A DNA stretch of 64,000 nt, from NCBI GenBank assembly GCA_023382535.1, contig JAHDWA010000007.1, forward strand, positions 186,001-250,000, written 5' to 3'. A program made the position numbers and the translations under genes. The DNA comes from Anaerolineae bacterium. GTDB taxonomy: Bacteria; Chloroflexota; Anaerolineae; 4572-78; J111. The notes under the pieces were generated by a model. The model did no database searches, had not been told where the DNA came from, and saw only the letters and a program-made list of their open reading frames with translations. Below are positions 24,124 through 32,996 of this stretch, piece by piece. Numbering within the stretch: position 1 is the first letter of the stretch; every line of letters starts with the position of its first letter.

Positions 24124-26932
24124 GCAGACAGCCAACAACATCCTTCAAAACTGGCTGCCCTGGTTTATGCTGCTAGTCTTTATCATGGTGGGGTTATTTT
24201 TAGGGGGTCTGTATCGCCGCCGGACCGCTGCGGGTTCGTTGAGCAACCAGTTGCTCCTGGCTTTTACCGGCGTAGCCGCCATTTCGCTAATCATCGTGGT
24301 GGGCGCGGTCATCTGGCAGACCGAGAGTATTTTGACCGCTCAAACCGGCGAGTCCTTTGAGACCCTGGCCGAGTCCAACAGTGAGCGCCTGGTGGCTGAA
24401 ATAGCCCGAGAGGTGGAGCTGCTCGAACAGCTTACCCAAGAGTCCTCTTTTTTCTACCAAACTTTTGGTACGCCTGAGTCTGATTTAAGCGCCTTATCCC
24501 CGCTCGAGCGACGTAGCTTTCTCCAAAGCCGCGAGGCAGCCTGGCTTGACCCGGCTGAAGAAACGCTCCACACCCAGGTTCGCAGCAGCCCCATCAGCAA
24601 TGACCTGGAAAGTTTTGTCCGCAACCTGCCGGCCCACACCCAGCTTATTTATGTGGATGAGTTTGGGGCGTTGGTCGCTTCCGGGGGAGCGCCGGCGGAA
24701 CATTATTATTATGGCGATGATCCCGGCTGGCAGGCAGCCTGGAACCAGGGCAACGGCAAAATCAATATTACCGGACTGCATTTCACTCCTGGCGAACAGG
24801 ATGCCACGATGGAAATCTCTGTGCCGGTGCGCTTATTGGGCACGCAGTCTACGCAAGGAATTCTGCGCTCTCGCTTCAGAATTCGAGACCTGGGTGTATT
24901 TACCAGCCCGCCTTCGCTGGGCCAAACCGGCGCGATGGCCCTGGTGGATAAAAGCGGTGCGATCATTTACAGCACCAACCCGGCCCAAATTGGGACGCAG
25001 TTTCCGGCTGCTTTTCAGCGCAACCTGACCACGGGCCTGACCGGCTGGAGCGTCAATCCCGATGACTCCGGGCAGAACATCATCCAAAGCCACGCGGCTT
25101 TGAATCCGGCCCCGCGGCAAGGCTATCTGAGTCATCTCGGCTGGACGTTATTGATGCAGCAGCCCGCCGCCGAAGCCCTGACGACCGTAAACCGGCTGTC
25201 GCAACTGGCGTTATGGGGGGGATTAGGCGCGCTGGTGTTTGCCGTAGCCGTAAGCAGTTGGGTGGCGCGGCAGTTGACCCATCCCATTCAAGACCTGACC
25301 CAGACAGCCTCGGCCATGGCCGGCGGCGCGCTGGACCGCACGGCCAAAATTACGGGCTCGACGGAATTTCGCACCCTGGCCGCGGCTTTTAACACGATGA
25401 CAGACCAACTTCGTAACCTGATTGATACTCTGGAAGATCGGGTTGCCAGCCGCACGGCTCAATTGGAGACGGCGCTTAAGGAATTGGCGGCGGCTAAAGA
25501 GGCTGCCGAAGTGGCCAGCCAGGCCAAAAGCGAATTTTTAGCCAACATGAGCCACGAACTGCGGACCCCGCTCAATGGTATTTTAGGTTATACCCACTTA
25601 CTTCAACGGGGCCGGCTGCCCCAACGCGAACAAGCCAGGGCGCTTAACATTATTCAACAGAGCGGTGAACATTTGCTGACCCTGATCAACGATATTTTAG
25701 ACCTGGCCAAAATTGAAGCTCACCGTCTTGAACTGACTGTTACCGAGGTGAATTTTCCCTTATTTTTGCAGGAAGTGGTGAGTATTGCCAAAATGCGGGC
25801 CGACTTAAAGAGTATTTTTTTTGCCTACGAACCGCTAACCGAGCTGCCCGCCGGGATTCGGGTGGATGAAACCCGGTTGCGCCAGGTACTCATCAACCTT
25901 CTGAGCAACGCGGTCAAGTTCACCGATAAGGGAGGTGTGACCTTAAGAGTGACCACGGTTGAACGTTCAAACGTTATCCTTCGTTTTGAGATTGAAGACA
26001 CCGGCATTGGCATTACTGCCGCTGATCTGGAGAAAATATTCTTGCCCTTTGAACAGGTTAGCTCCCCGCAAAAACGCATCGATGGGACGGGGTTAGGGTT
26101 AGCCATCAGTCAAAAACTGGTCAAAGCAATGGGCGGCGAAATCAAGGTGGAAAGTGTCTGGGGCCAGGGCAGCCGTTTTTGGTTTGAGGTTGAATTGCCC
26201 GTTTTTGAGGGAAATCTGCCTCAAAAACGGGAATTCGGGCGCAAGGTCGTCGGTTATCAAGGGCCAAAGTACAAAATCCTGGTCATTGATGACAACGAAA
26301 GCGCCAGGTCAATGCTGGTGGACTTTTTGACGCTGTTAGATTTTGAAGTGGCGGCGGCTACAGACGGCCGGCAGGGGTTGCAGCTAGCCAAAAAAGTCAG
26401 GCCCGACCTTATCTTCACCGATTTGTTAATGCCGGTTCTCGACGGGTTTGAAGTCATCCACCAGCTCCGGCAATCGCGCCGGCAAGGCGGGCGCCCCACC
26501 GTGGTGGCGGTATCAGCCAGCGTCTTTGAAACCGATAAACACAAGAGCATCATTGCCGGCGCCGACGACTTTTTAGCCAAGCCCATCCACCCCCAGGATT
26601 TGTATGAGCTGCTGGCTAAACATTTGACCCTGGAGTGGATTTATGAGGACACGGCGGAGCAGAAGTTGCCGCTTGAAACCTCCTCTAACGGCAAAGGTAC
26701 AACCGAAATAATTGTCCCGCCCCAAGAGGAACTGCAAATCCTGTTAGAGCTGGCCATGCGCGGCAACATTGTTGAAATCGGTGAACGGGCCAATGAACTA
26801 GAAGCCTTAAACAGAAAATTTATTCCCTTTGCCAATGAATTACGGAAATTCGCCCGTGAATTCGATGACGAGCGGATTCGGAGCCTGGTTAAAGCGCACC
26901 TGACTGTTAAAGATGAAACAGTTAAAGGTTGA
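24116..26932 (+). CDS. transmembrane hybrid sensor histidine kinase
   Basis: A 938-residue kinase. Two membrane helices lie near residues 13-37 and 48-72, an extracytoplasmic cache-like sensor at about 75-345, a further helix at about 365-385, HAMP ([16 protein letters not shown]), coiled coil, HisKA with the phosphorylated His in [17 protein letters not shown], HATPase ([32 protein letters not shown]), a receiver ([13 protein letters not shown], Asp in [18 protein letters not shown]) and a C-terminal helical region of about 95 residues that may be a docking module. Start ATG 24116 lies inside the end of the sugar-binding gene and has GGGAG 9 bases before it. The binding protein is its likely ligand-presenting partner. 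Confidence 0.9.
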   Translation: MFEQTANNILQNWLPWFMLLVFIMVGLFLGGLYRRRTAAGSLSNQLLLAFTGVAAISLIIVVGAVIWQTESILTAQTGESFETLAESNSERLVAEIAREVELLEQLTQESSFFYQTFGTPESDLSALSPLERRSFLQSREAAWLDPAEETLHTQVRSSPISNDLESFVRNLPAHTQLIYVDEFGALVASGGAPAEHYYYGDDPGWQAAWNQGNGKINITGLHFTPGEQDATMEISVPVRLLGTQSTQGILRSRFRIRDLGVFTSPPSLGQTGAMALVDKSGAIIYSTNPAQIGTQFPAAFQRNLTTGLTGWSVNPDDSGQNIIQSHAALNPAPRQGYLSHLGWTLLMQQPAAEALTTVNRLSQLALWGGLGALVFAVAVSSWVARQLTHPIQDLTQTASAMAGGALDRTAKITGSTEFRTLAAAFNTMTDQLRNLIDTLEDRVASRTAQLETALKELAAAKEAAEVASQAKSEFLANMSHELRTPLNGILGYTHLLQRGRLPQREQARALNIIQQSGEHLLTLINDILDLAKIEAHRLELTVTEVNFPLFLQEVVSIAKMRADLKSIFFAYEPLTELPAGIRVDETRLRQVLINLLSNAVKFTDKGGVTLRVTTVERSNVILRFEIEDTGIGITAADLEKIFLPFEQVSSPQKRIDGTGLGLAISQKLVKAMGGEIKVESVWGQGSRFWFEVELPVFEGNLPQKREFGRKVVGYQGPKYKILVIDDNESARSMLVDFLTLLDFEVAAATDGRQGLQLAKKVRPDLIFTDLLMPVLDGFEVIHQLRQSRRQGGRPTVVAVSASVFETDKHKSIIAGADDFLAKPIHPQDLYELLAKHLTLEWIYEDTAEQKLPLETSSNGKGTTEIIVPPQEELQILLELAMRGNIVEIGERANELEALNRKFIPFANELRKFAREFDDERIRSLVKAHLTVKDETVKG

Positions 26933-26963
26933 AGGTTATAAAGCGCAACTTTCAACTTTTAAC
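26921..26963 (+). terminator. long hairpin at the end of the hybrid kinase gene
   Basis: GTTAAAGGTTGAAGGTT (26921-26937) pairs over 17 positions (two G-U) with AACTTTCAACTTTTAAC (26947-26963), spanning the TGA. It is followed by CCTGCAACCTGCAACT rather than a T-run, so it may end or stabilise the transcript, or simply be a palindromic repeat that also supplies the stop codon. Confidence 0.55.
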
Positions 26964-26985
26964 CTGCAACCTGCAACTTATTTTC

Positions 26986-27264
26986 GGAGGAGGTGAAAAT
27001 GGTTGTACTAATTCCCCCCTAAAACATCACCGGCTAAAATGATGTTAGCCCAACAAAAAAGGAGATACTGGCTGACCTGGCAGAAAGCAGTATCTCCCGA
27101 GAGGACAAATGTTTAGAGCAAACCCAATGTTTGGGTCTTGTTGCCCTAGCCATCTGCCTTTTTATATTATGCTTAAAAAGAGCAATCCGGGCGAATCAAC
27201 CGGACAGGATTAAAACCATCAAACAACTCTTTGGATCAAAAATTTACCCTTTATGGAGAATAAG
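26986..27264 (+). promoter_or_regulatory. candidate structured leader (copy A) of the ribose-type ABC operon
   Basis: A 279-base untranslated region whose features are repeated upstream of the second transporter operon (33428-33719). In order: a strong ribosome site and 7-codon ORF (26999-27022); stem P1 AACATCA (27023-27029)/TGATGTT (27040-27046); CCCAACAAAA; stem P2 GGAGATACTG (27061-27070)/CAGTATCTCC (27088-27097), 10 perfect pairs; hairpin ACCCAA/TTGGGT (27122-27136); a TCTGCC-TTTTT sequence (27153-27163); then about 100 bases to the gene. GGCAGA in the P2 loop is complementary to TCTGCC before the T-run, allowing an alternative fold. P1 and P2 differ from copy B by compensatory base changes, so RNA structure is conserved. 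Ligand and mechanism are unknown. Confidence 0.65.
26999..27022 (+). CDS. candidate leader peptide MVVLIPP
   Basis: ATG 26999 with GGAGGAGGTG ending 3 bases upstream (AGGAGG core spacing 5) opens a 7-codon frame ending Pro-Pro-stop, immediately before stem P1 of the leader. Copy B has a 6-codon frame at the same place ending Ala-Pro-stop. Pro before a stop slows termination in known leader peptides. Too short to be proved as coding by sequence alone. Confidence 0.45.
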   Translation: MVVLIPP

Positions 27265-28314
27265 ATGAATAAAAAGTTTCAACCCACTAACGATCAGCCA
27301 ACCGGCTTAACCCGGCGAGGTTTTCTAACCGGCGCTGCCGGTGGTGTTTCGGCCCTGGCCCTGGGAAGGATGTTGGGTACAGGTTTAGTTCCTGATATCG
27401 CTGCGGCGGCTGCGCCGCGCCCCCAAGCAACGCCGAAAGACAGTTATAAAATGGTCTTTATCCAAATTCAACCGCATACGGTCTCTACTGCCTGGGGCCA
27501 GGGCATCAAAGAGGTCACCGACGTGCAAGGAAACGTTACCTTTGAGGTGCTTGACGGCCAGAACAAAGCCGATACTCAAATCAGCCTGATGGATACAGCT
27601 ATCACCGAGGCCGTTGACGTCATCTTCTTGCAGCCGATTGACAGCGTTGGGTTGGCTCCCTCGATTATAAAGGCCAAAGAAGCCGGCATCCCGATTATTA
27701 CCCTGAACATTGACGCCACGGAACCCCACGCTGCCCATGTGGAAATGAACCATTACTACGGCGCGATTGAAATTGCCAAGAAAATGGGCGAGATGATGGG
27801 CGGCAAAGGTGAGGTTGCTATTCTCAACGCCCCTCCCGGCATCGTCATCCGCGACCTGCGCACCAATGGCTTTGTGGATGGGATGAAAGCAAATTATCCC
27901 GATATCCAAATTGTAGCCGACCAGGTGGCCGATTGGAGCCGCAAGAAGGCCCAGGAGGTGTTGACCGCTATTTTGGCCGCTAAACCCAATATTACCGGTG
28001 TGTACGGGGTAAACGACTCAATGGCCCTGGGGGCGGTTGATGTGGCTAAGTCTAAAGGTACCCTGAGTAAAATGGTCATCTTTGGCAATGATGGGGAAAA
28101 GGACGCCCTGGAATCGATTGAAAAAGGCGAACTCAGCGGCACCCAATACACCGACGTCTGGCAGCAGGGCCGGTTTGCGGCGGCGCTGGCGATTGGCATG
28201 GCCACGGGCGGGGTTCCAGCCGAGGCCTTTGGCGCGCAGGGCCATTTGCTCATGCCGTACCTCATCGCTACTAAAGACACGGTTGCAACTATTTTGCCCC
28301 ACCAGCGCTGGTAG
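27265..28314 (+). CDS. ribose-type sugar ABC transporter, substrate-binding protein (Tat signal)
   Basis: A 349-residue exported binding protein. The N-terminus has a twin-arginine signal (LTRRGFLTGAAGGVSALALG) ending near AAAAA, so it is probably exported folded. The mature part is a Peripla_BP_4 fold with HTVSTAWGQGIKEVTD, DTQISLMDTAI, FLQPIDSVGLAPSI and GVYGVNDSMALGAVD. Relatives bind ribose, xylose, fucose or rhamnose-like sugars. It is the first gene of an operon with two permeases and an ATPase. I start at ATG 27265 because GGAG in ATGGAGAATAAG lies 7 bases upstream; the in-frame ATG 27253 contains that ribosome site. Preceded by the conserved leader. Confidence 0.9.
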   Translation: MNKKFQPTNDQPTGLTRRGFLTGAAGGVSALALGRMLGTGLVPDIAAAAAPRPQATPKDSYKMVFIQIQPHTVSTAWGQGIKEVTDVQGNVTFEVLDGQNKADTQISLMDTAITEAVDVIFLQPIDSVGLAPSIIKAKEAGIPIITLNIDATEPHAAHVEMNHYYGAIEIAKKMGEMMGGKGEVAILNAPPGIVIRDLRTNGFVDGMKANYPDIQIVADQVADWSRKKAQEVLTAILAAKPNITGVYGVNDSMALGAVDVAKSKGTLSKMVIFGNDGEKDALESIEKGELSGTQYTDVWQQGRFAAALAIGMATGGVPAEAFGAQGHLLMPYLIATKDTVATILPHQRW

Positions 28315-28328
28315 GTTTCAACAAACCT

Positions 28329-28511
28329 GAGAGCATTCGGAAACTGTTTCACCTACCTGGCCTCGCCCCGGCATGAATGCCAGGGCTACAGTGCAACGCC
28401 GGGTGAACCCGGCTTTAGCCCGATTAATCGGGCGCAGCCTTCTAGTCCGGCGACTTTATCGCCGGACGAACGCCGGAGGCAAAGTTTAGAAGGGGATTTC
28501 CGAATGCTCTC
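28329..28511. repeat. 183-bp palindromic element with 15-bp perfect inverted ends
   Basis: GAGAGCATTCGGAAA (28329-28343) and TTTCCGAATGCTCTC (28497-28511) are perfect inverted ends. Four hairpins lie inside: 28365-28386 (GCCCcGGCAT/ATGCCaGGGC), 28398-28413 (GCCGGG/CCCGGC), 28418-28433 (GCCCGAT/ATCGGGC) and 28445-28467 (GTCCGGCGA/TCGCCGGAC). It fills the gap between the binding-protein and permease genes. The layout fits a REP/BIME-like or MITE-like insert. In place it may shield the 3' end of the binding-protein mRNA so that this subunit is made in excess. Confidence 0.75.
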
Positions 28512-28543
28512 CAGTACAGCCGGCGCGGGCTAAGAGGTAAACC

Positions 28544-29545
28544 ATGCTAAAGAAGCTAAACTTTACTAATTTAGGGCTGGTTTTGTTTTACCTGGCTATT
28601 ATTCTGATCTTTTCAGTTTTTTCGCCGTCATTCCGGTCGGTTGGCAATTTCAAAAATATTCTGACCGGGTTCTCCCATGTGGCGATTATGGCCGTGGGAA
28701 TGACCTTTCCCATTCTGCTGGGCGGGATTGATTTGAGCGTGGGGGCAATTTTGGCCCTGGTCGGGATGGTAGCCTTTGATACGATGCTGATTTTTGGCTG
28801 GCCGGGCTGGGCCGCTGTTTTGGCCGGCCTGCTGACCGGGGCACTGGCCGGACTGCTCAACGGGTTTCTGGTAGTTCGCTTAAAACTGACGCCTTTTATC
28901 GCCACCCTGTCCACAATGGTCGCCTATCGCGGCGCGACGTATGCCATCTCTGGCCGGCAGTTGTACCCGGAACTGAGCATCAAGGCCATCACCGATCCGC
29001 TGTACCGGATGATTGACAAATCTATCGGGCCAATCCCGCTGGCCTTTATCTACCTCATTATTGTGATCGGCTTGACTTACTTCATCCTGCGTTACACCCG
29101 GCTGGGCATCAATCTGTACACCGTTGGCGGCAATGAGCATGCGGCTCGGCTGGCCGGCATCAATATTGACCAGGTCAAATTGTTCGCCTATATGATGTCC
29201 GGCCTCTGTACCGGGATAGCCGGCTTGATCCTGACCTCGCGGATGACGACCGCCACCGAAAACCTGGGGCTGGGTTTTGAACTGTCGGCCATTGCCGGGG
29301 CGATTATCGGCGGGGTAAGCTTGCAGGGCGGGGTAGGGAACACAATTGGCCCGGCAGTGGGCGCTTTTCTCATCGGCACCATTTATATCGGGATGACTTT
29401 GCTCGGCGTCACCACCTACGCTCAGCCGGTGGTGTCGGGTTTTATTTTGATGGGCGCGGTAGGCTATGACCGCTATATGAAGCTGAAGCGCGAACAAAGT
29501 CTCCTCAAATACCAGGCGGTTCAACCGGCCCAGGAAGGAGCGTAG
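28544..29545 (+). CDS. ribose-type sugar ABC transporter permease
   Basis: A 333-residue RbsC/XylH-type integral membrane protein with 8-10 helices. Visible signatures: FSVFSPSFRSVGNF, LGGIDLSVGAILALVGM, AGLLNGFLVVRLKLTPFIATLSTM, GGNEHAARLAGI and LQGGVGNTIGPAVGAFLIG. It forms the membrane channel with the second permease (31058). ATG 28544 after AAGAGGTAAACC. It follows the palindromic element and is 4 bases from the ATPase gene. Confidence 0.92.
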   Translation: MLKKLNFTNLGLVLFYLAIILIFSVFSPSFRSVGNFKNILTGFSHVAIMAVGMTFPILLGGIDLSVGAILALVGMVAFDTMLIFGWPGWAAVLAGLLTGALAGLLNGFLVVRLKLTPFIATLSTMVAYRGATYAISGRQLYPELSIKAITDPLYRMIDKSIGPIPLAFIYLIIVIGLTYFILRYTRLGINLYTVGGNEHAARLAGINIDQVKLFAYMMSGLCTGIAGLILTSRMTTATENLGLGFELSAIAGAIIGGVSLQGGVGNTIGPAVGAFLIGTIYIGMTLLGVTTYAQPVVSGFILMGAVGYDRYMKLKREQSLLKYQAVQPAQEGA

Positions 29546-29549
29546 TAGG

Positions 29550-31061
29550 ATGGCCGGAGAAATTCTGCTCCAGGGATATGATCTATCCAAACGATACGCC
29601 GCCATTCAGGCCCTGGCTCAAGCCGATATTGAGATTCAAGCGGGCGAAGTTCACGCCTTGCTGGGCAGCAACGGCGCGGGTAAATCAACACTGGTTAAAA
29701 TCTTGACCGGCGCGATCGTGCCCGATACCGGCGAAGTGCGGCTCAACAACCAGCTCCTCCCCACCGGCGATACCAAAGCCGCCCTGGATGCCGGCCTGGC
29801 CTGCATTTACCAGGAAGCCAACCTGGTTCCGGCCCTGTCGGTGCTGGATAATATTGTGCTGGGCCGCCATCCCACCAAAAAGTGGGGCCTGCTGGACCGG
29901 CGGACCCAGCGAGAAGTTGTTACCCGGCTCCTGGCCCAGCATAATTTGCAGTTTGACCTGGATACCCCGGTCCAGGCCCTGTCAACGGTGCAGCAAAAAG
30001 AAGTTGAAATTGCCAAGGCCCTCTCACTCAACGCCCGGGTTATTTTAATGGACGAGCCAACCGCCTGGCTGTCACGAGTGGAGGTGGAAAAGCTGTTTCG
30101 CTCCATTCGCCACCTGACCGCCCAGGGCGTGGGAGTGCTGTATATTTCACACGTGCTGGATGAGGTTTTTGAAATTGCCAACCGGGTGACGGTACTGCGG
30201 GACGGCAAAGTTCATTTATCCACGCCCATTAGCGGCCTCACCAAAGCCCAACTCGTCCAGGCGATGCTCGGCCGCCAGCTCTCGGCGGAAACAGACCAGA
30301 TGCAGCATCGGAGGGAAACGCTGGAGGGGGAGGTGGCCCTGGAATGTCGGGGCTTGAGCAAAGCCGGGCTGTTTGAGAACATTAATCTCAAAGTGTATCG
30401 GGGGGAGATTGTCTGTATTACCGGCCTGATTGGGGCCAAACGATCGGAACTGGTGCAAACTCTGTTTGGGGCGCGAAACCCCGACGCCGGTGAAATTTTG
30501 ATTCACGGCCAGCCGGTCAAACTATCCCGGCCCAAAGATGCCATTGAGCGGGGTATTGGGTTGGTTCCCGAAGATCGCCGCGCGGAAGGGCTGCTGATGA
30601 GCCTCTCGATGGGCCACAATTTGGGCATGGCTTATCTCTCTCAAGTAACCCGGTTAGGCATGATCTCCGCCGGGGGGCTGCGGGCGATGGGCCGGCAGCA
30701 GGTGGAGCGATTGGGCATTGTGCCGCCTCACCTGCACCTCCCGGTGCGCAACTTGAGCGGCGGCAACCAGCAAAAGGTGTTGGTAGGCCGCTGGTTAGCC
30801 GGGAAAGCGGGCATCATTATCCTGGATGAGCCAACGGTGGGCGTTGATGTCGGCGCTAAGGCCGATATTTACCAATTGCTGCGCGAATTGGCCGCCGCCA
30901 AAGCGGCTATCTTAATGGTTTCCTCCGATATGGAAGAAGTGATGACCATTGCCGCCCGGATTTTGGTGATGGCTCAAGGCCGGCTGGTGGGCAGTTACAG
31001 GCGCGGAAAGGTGACCCAGGCCGAAATTCTTGAGGCCGCCGGTGGGGAGATGGTAGTATGA
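29550..31061 (+). CDS. sugar ABC transporter ATP-binding protein (RbsA/MglA type)
   Basis: A 503-residue double-nucleotide-binding ATPase. Domain 1 has Walker A LLGSNGAGKSTLVK, Q-loop region YQEANLVPALSV, a degenerate signature (ALSTVQQKEVEIAKALS) and Walker B VILMDEPTAWLS. Domain 2 has the usual degenerate Walker A GLIGAKRSELVQ, signature LSGGNQQKVLVGRWLAG and Walker B IIILDEPTVGVDVG. This matches the monosaccharide CUT2 ATPase family exactly in length and asymmetry. It energises uptake by the flanking permeases and overlaps the second permease gene by 4 bases. Confidence 0.94.
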   Translation: MAGEILLQGYDLSKRYAAIQALAQADIEIQAGEVHALLGSNGAGKSTLVKILTGAIVPDTGEVRLNNQLLPTGDTKAALDAGLACIYQEANLVPALSVLDNIVLGRHPTKKWGLLDRRTQREVVTRLLAQHNLQFDLDTPVQALSTVQQKEVEIAKALSLNARVILMDEPTAWLSRVEVEKLFRSIRHLTAQGVGVLYISHVLDEVFEIANRVTVLRDGKVHLSTPISGLTKAQLVQAMLGRQLSAETDQMQHRRETLEGEVALECRGLSKAGLFENINLKVYRGEIVCITGLIGAKRSELVQTLFGARNPDAGEILIHGQPVKLSRPKDAIERGIGLVPEDRRAEGLLMSLSMGHNLGMAYLSQVTRLGMISAGGLRAMGRQQVERLGIVPPHLHLPVRNLSGGNQQKVLVGRWLAGKAGIIILDEPTVGVDVGAKADIYQLLRELAAAKAAILMVSSDMEEVMTIAARILVMAQGRLVGSYRRGKVTQAEILEAAGGEMVV

Positions 31062-32038
31062 CAACCCTCAGATTGAAATCTTCGGATCGAAGGATAGAAC
31101 TTCCTCAGTGGGTGGAGGATTACGGCTTACTGCTGATTATGGGGGTACTGGTTCTGGCCTTCGCCATTTTGGAACCGGCCATTCTCAATGTGGACAATAT
31201 GATTGGCATTGTCTTCCAGGTGTCCATCATCGGCATTATGGCGGTGTGCTCCACCTTTGTCCTGATTTTGGGCGGGATTGATCTGTCGGTGGGGCCGGTG
31301 CTTGCCTTAGCGGGCCTGCTGGCGGCTTTTATCCTGGAGGCGAATGAGCAAGCGTTTGGGCTGGCCCTGTTGGCCGGCCTCTTTACCGGGGTCGTTGTCG
31401 GCCTGTTCAACGGCCTGACCATTTCTCGGTTCAAACTACCGCCGTTTGTAGTGACCCTGGCGATGTTGAGCATTACCCGGGGTATCGCTTTGCTGTTGGG
31501 TGAGGGTTCCCTCCACCTGATTCGAGGGCCGGAAGCGTTCCTGTTTATTGGCAATGGGAGTCTGCTGGGGCTGCCTTTTCCGATTTACCTGTTTGCCGTC
31601 GTGGCCCTGGTCATTTTCTTTATCCAGGAGAAAACGCCATTTGGCATGGCCGTTTTCGCCATTGGCGAAAATGAAGCCGCGGCGCGGTTGTGCGGTCTGC
31701 CCCTGGTGAGGACCAAGACCCTGGTCTACACCCTCTCCAGCCTGGGGGCCGCGCTGGCCGGGTTGGTCCTGGCCTCGCAGGTCCACACGGCCACCGCCAC
31801 CTATGGCGAAGGGATTGAGCTGGACGTGATCGCTTCTATTGTCCTGGGCGGCACCAGCCTGATGGGCGGCAGCGGCTCAGTCCACCGCTCGGTGTTGGGG
31901 GCGCTGTTGATCGGAATTATTAACAACGGGCTAAGTATTCTCAACGTCAGTCTGGAGATCCAATTGATGGTCAAAGGATTGATTATTGTCCTGGCCTTAG
32001 CCCTGGACCATTACTTTAGAACAGGGAGAAAAAGATGA
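31058..32038 (+). CDS. second ribose-type sugar ABC transporter permease
   Basis: A 326-residue RbsC-like permease: ILNVDNMIGIVFQVSIIGIM, LGGIDLSVGPVLALAGLLAA, FNGLTISRFKLPPFVVTLAML, IGENEAAARLCGL, IVLGGTSLMGGSGSVHRSVLGALLI. It pairs with the permease at 28544 to make a heterodimeric channel, as in some CUT2 systems. ATG 31058 overlaps the ATPase stop (ATGA). The stop is followed by the promoter of the GntR gene. Confidence 0.92.
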   Translation: MTTLRLKSSDRRIELPQWVEDYGLLLIMGVLVLAFAILEPAILNVDNMIGIVFQVSIIGIMAVCSTFVLILGGIDLSVGPVLALAGLLAAFILEANEQAFGLALLAGLFTGVVVGLFNGLTISRFKLPPFVVTLAMLSITRGIALLLGEGSLHLIRGPEAFLFIGNGSLLGLPFPIYLFAVVALVIFFIQEKTPFGMAVFAIGENEAAARLCGLPLVRTKTLVYTLSSLGAALAGLVLASQVHTATATYGEGIELDVIASIVLGGTSLMGGSGSVHRSVLGALLIGIINNGLSILNVSLEIQLMVKGLIIVLALALDHYFRTGRKR

Positions 32039-32064
32039 CGATTCCCAAACACGGTAAGAGGGGG

Positions 32065-32093
32065 TTGACAAATTAGGTTTTATGCTTTACGAT
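32065..32093 (+). promoter_or_regulatory. sigma-70-like promoter of the GntR gene
   Basis: TTGACA (32065-32070), 17-base spacer, TACGAT (32088-32093). Position and spacing fit transcription of the regulator at 32184. Confidence 0.55.
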
Positions 32094-32097
32094 AATT

Positions 32098-32107
32098 CCG
32101 TATACGG
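32098..32107. promoter_or_regulatory. candidate GntR operator
   Basis: CCGTATACGG, a perfect palindrome with the GTATAC centre seen in many FadR/FCD-family sites, placed at the expected transcription start. GTATGC copies follow at 32107 and 32120. Suggests autorepression by the adjacent regulator. Confidence 0.45.
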
Positions 32108-32183
32108 TATGCGGCATTTCGTATGCAGGGGCATCAAAGGCCGCCTGTTATACCTTCTACTAAACTTTGCAAAGAGTCTCTCT

Positions 32184-32864
32184 ATGCTGAAATCTAGCGC
32201 CATTCCCCAAAAAGTACAGTTAGGGCATCAAGTCTATCAGATTTTACGCGATAAGATTTATCGGACAGAGATCGAGCCGGGAGCTTACCTGGGGGTGGGG
32301 GAAATTGCGGATCAATTGAGGGTTAGCCGCAGCCCGGTACGAGACGCCCTGCTGATGCTGGTCAGGGAGGGTGTTGTCGAGGTACTGCCGACCGGCGGTT
32401 ATCGGGTCATTGAATTCAGTCGTAAATATATTGACGATGTTTTTACCCTGCGCCGGACCCTGGAATTATTAGCAGTTAGGTTAAGTGTCCAACAACTCGA
32501 CCGGGAACGGGTGCAGCAGCTCCGCGATACCTGGGCTGATCTCTTGATGGCCGATGCCTCGGACCCGCACCTGCTTGAACGTTTCCTCGATGCCGATCAT
32601 GATTTACATCAATATATTGCCGCCATGAGCCAGAATTTATTACTGCAAGATGCGCTGGCTAAAATTATCTCCATTTCAGCCATGATCCGCCGCTGGTACT
32701 TCGCCGGGAATATCCCTCATGATCAAATTGTACTTACGGCCCAAGAACACCTGAAAGTTTTAGAGGCGATACTGGCCGGTGATAGTGAGGCCGCTGCGGC
32801 TGCCCAGGACGAACATCTCACTCAGGCTCATCTGCGCACGCTTGAGCGGTTGGATGCGGCTTAA
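32184..32864 (+). CDS. GntR-family transcriptional regulator (FCD subfamily)
   Basis: A 226-residue full-length regulator. Residues about 12-72 are the winged helix (YQILRDKIYRTEIEPGAYL, IADQLRVSRSPVRDALLMLV, VEVLPTGGYRV); about 80-215 is the all-helical FCD effector domain with DDVFTLRRTLELLAVRL and metal-type ligands in DADHDLHQYIA and AAAAQDEH. It would bind a sugar acid or related metabolite and control the transporter or neighbouring catabolic genes. I place the start at ATG 32184; 34 codons of open frame upstream cover the promoter and operator. Complete, in contrast to the truncated GntR at 15981. Confidence 0.88.
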   Translation: MLKSSAIPQKVQLGHQVYQILRDKIYRTEIEPGAYLGVGEIADQLRVSRSPVRDALLMLVREGVVEVLPTGGYRVIEFSRKYIDDVFTLRRTLELLAVRLSVQQLDRERVQQLRDTWADLLMADASDPHLLERFLDADHDLHQYIAAMSQNLLLQDALAKIISISAMIRRWYFAGNIPHDQIVLTAQEHLKVLEAILAGDSEAAAAAQDEHLTQAHLRTLERLDAA

Positions 32865-32898
32865 TTCCTCTCACTGATGGTATATAACGAGAGGAATT
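32863..32898 (+). terminator. hairpin after the GntR gene
   Basis: AATTCCTCTC (32863-32872) and GAGAGGAATT (32889-32898) are perfect arms with a 16-base loop, starting at the stop codon. No T-run follows directly. Confidence 0.5.
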
Positions 32899-32929
32899 GG
32901 CTCTCATTTCAGTCAGTTAATAAAAAAAC

Positions 32930-32969
32930 GTGATGCGTGATGCCCAAAAAGTCATGTATCACGCATCAC
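32930..32969 (-). terminator. hairpin with T-run on the minus strand
   Basis: GTGATGCGTGAT (32930-32941)/ATCACGCATCAC (32958-32969), 12 perfect pairs. Read on the minus strand it is followed by a T7 tract (32922-32929). No minus-strand gene needs it here, so it may be a leftover or a mobile palindrome. Confidence 0.45.
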
Positions 32970-32996
32970 AGGTTTAGTTGAAGCCAGGGGGGAATT

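Noticed and set aside
27023..27163. Known riboswitch classes (TPP, SAM, cobalamin, c-di-GMP, guanidine, fluoride) for the leader
   Set aside because: None of their conserved core sequences could be found by eye in either copy.
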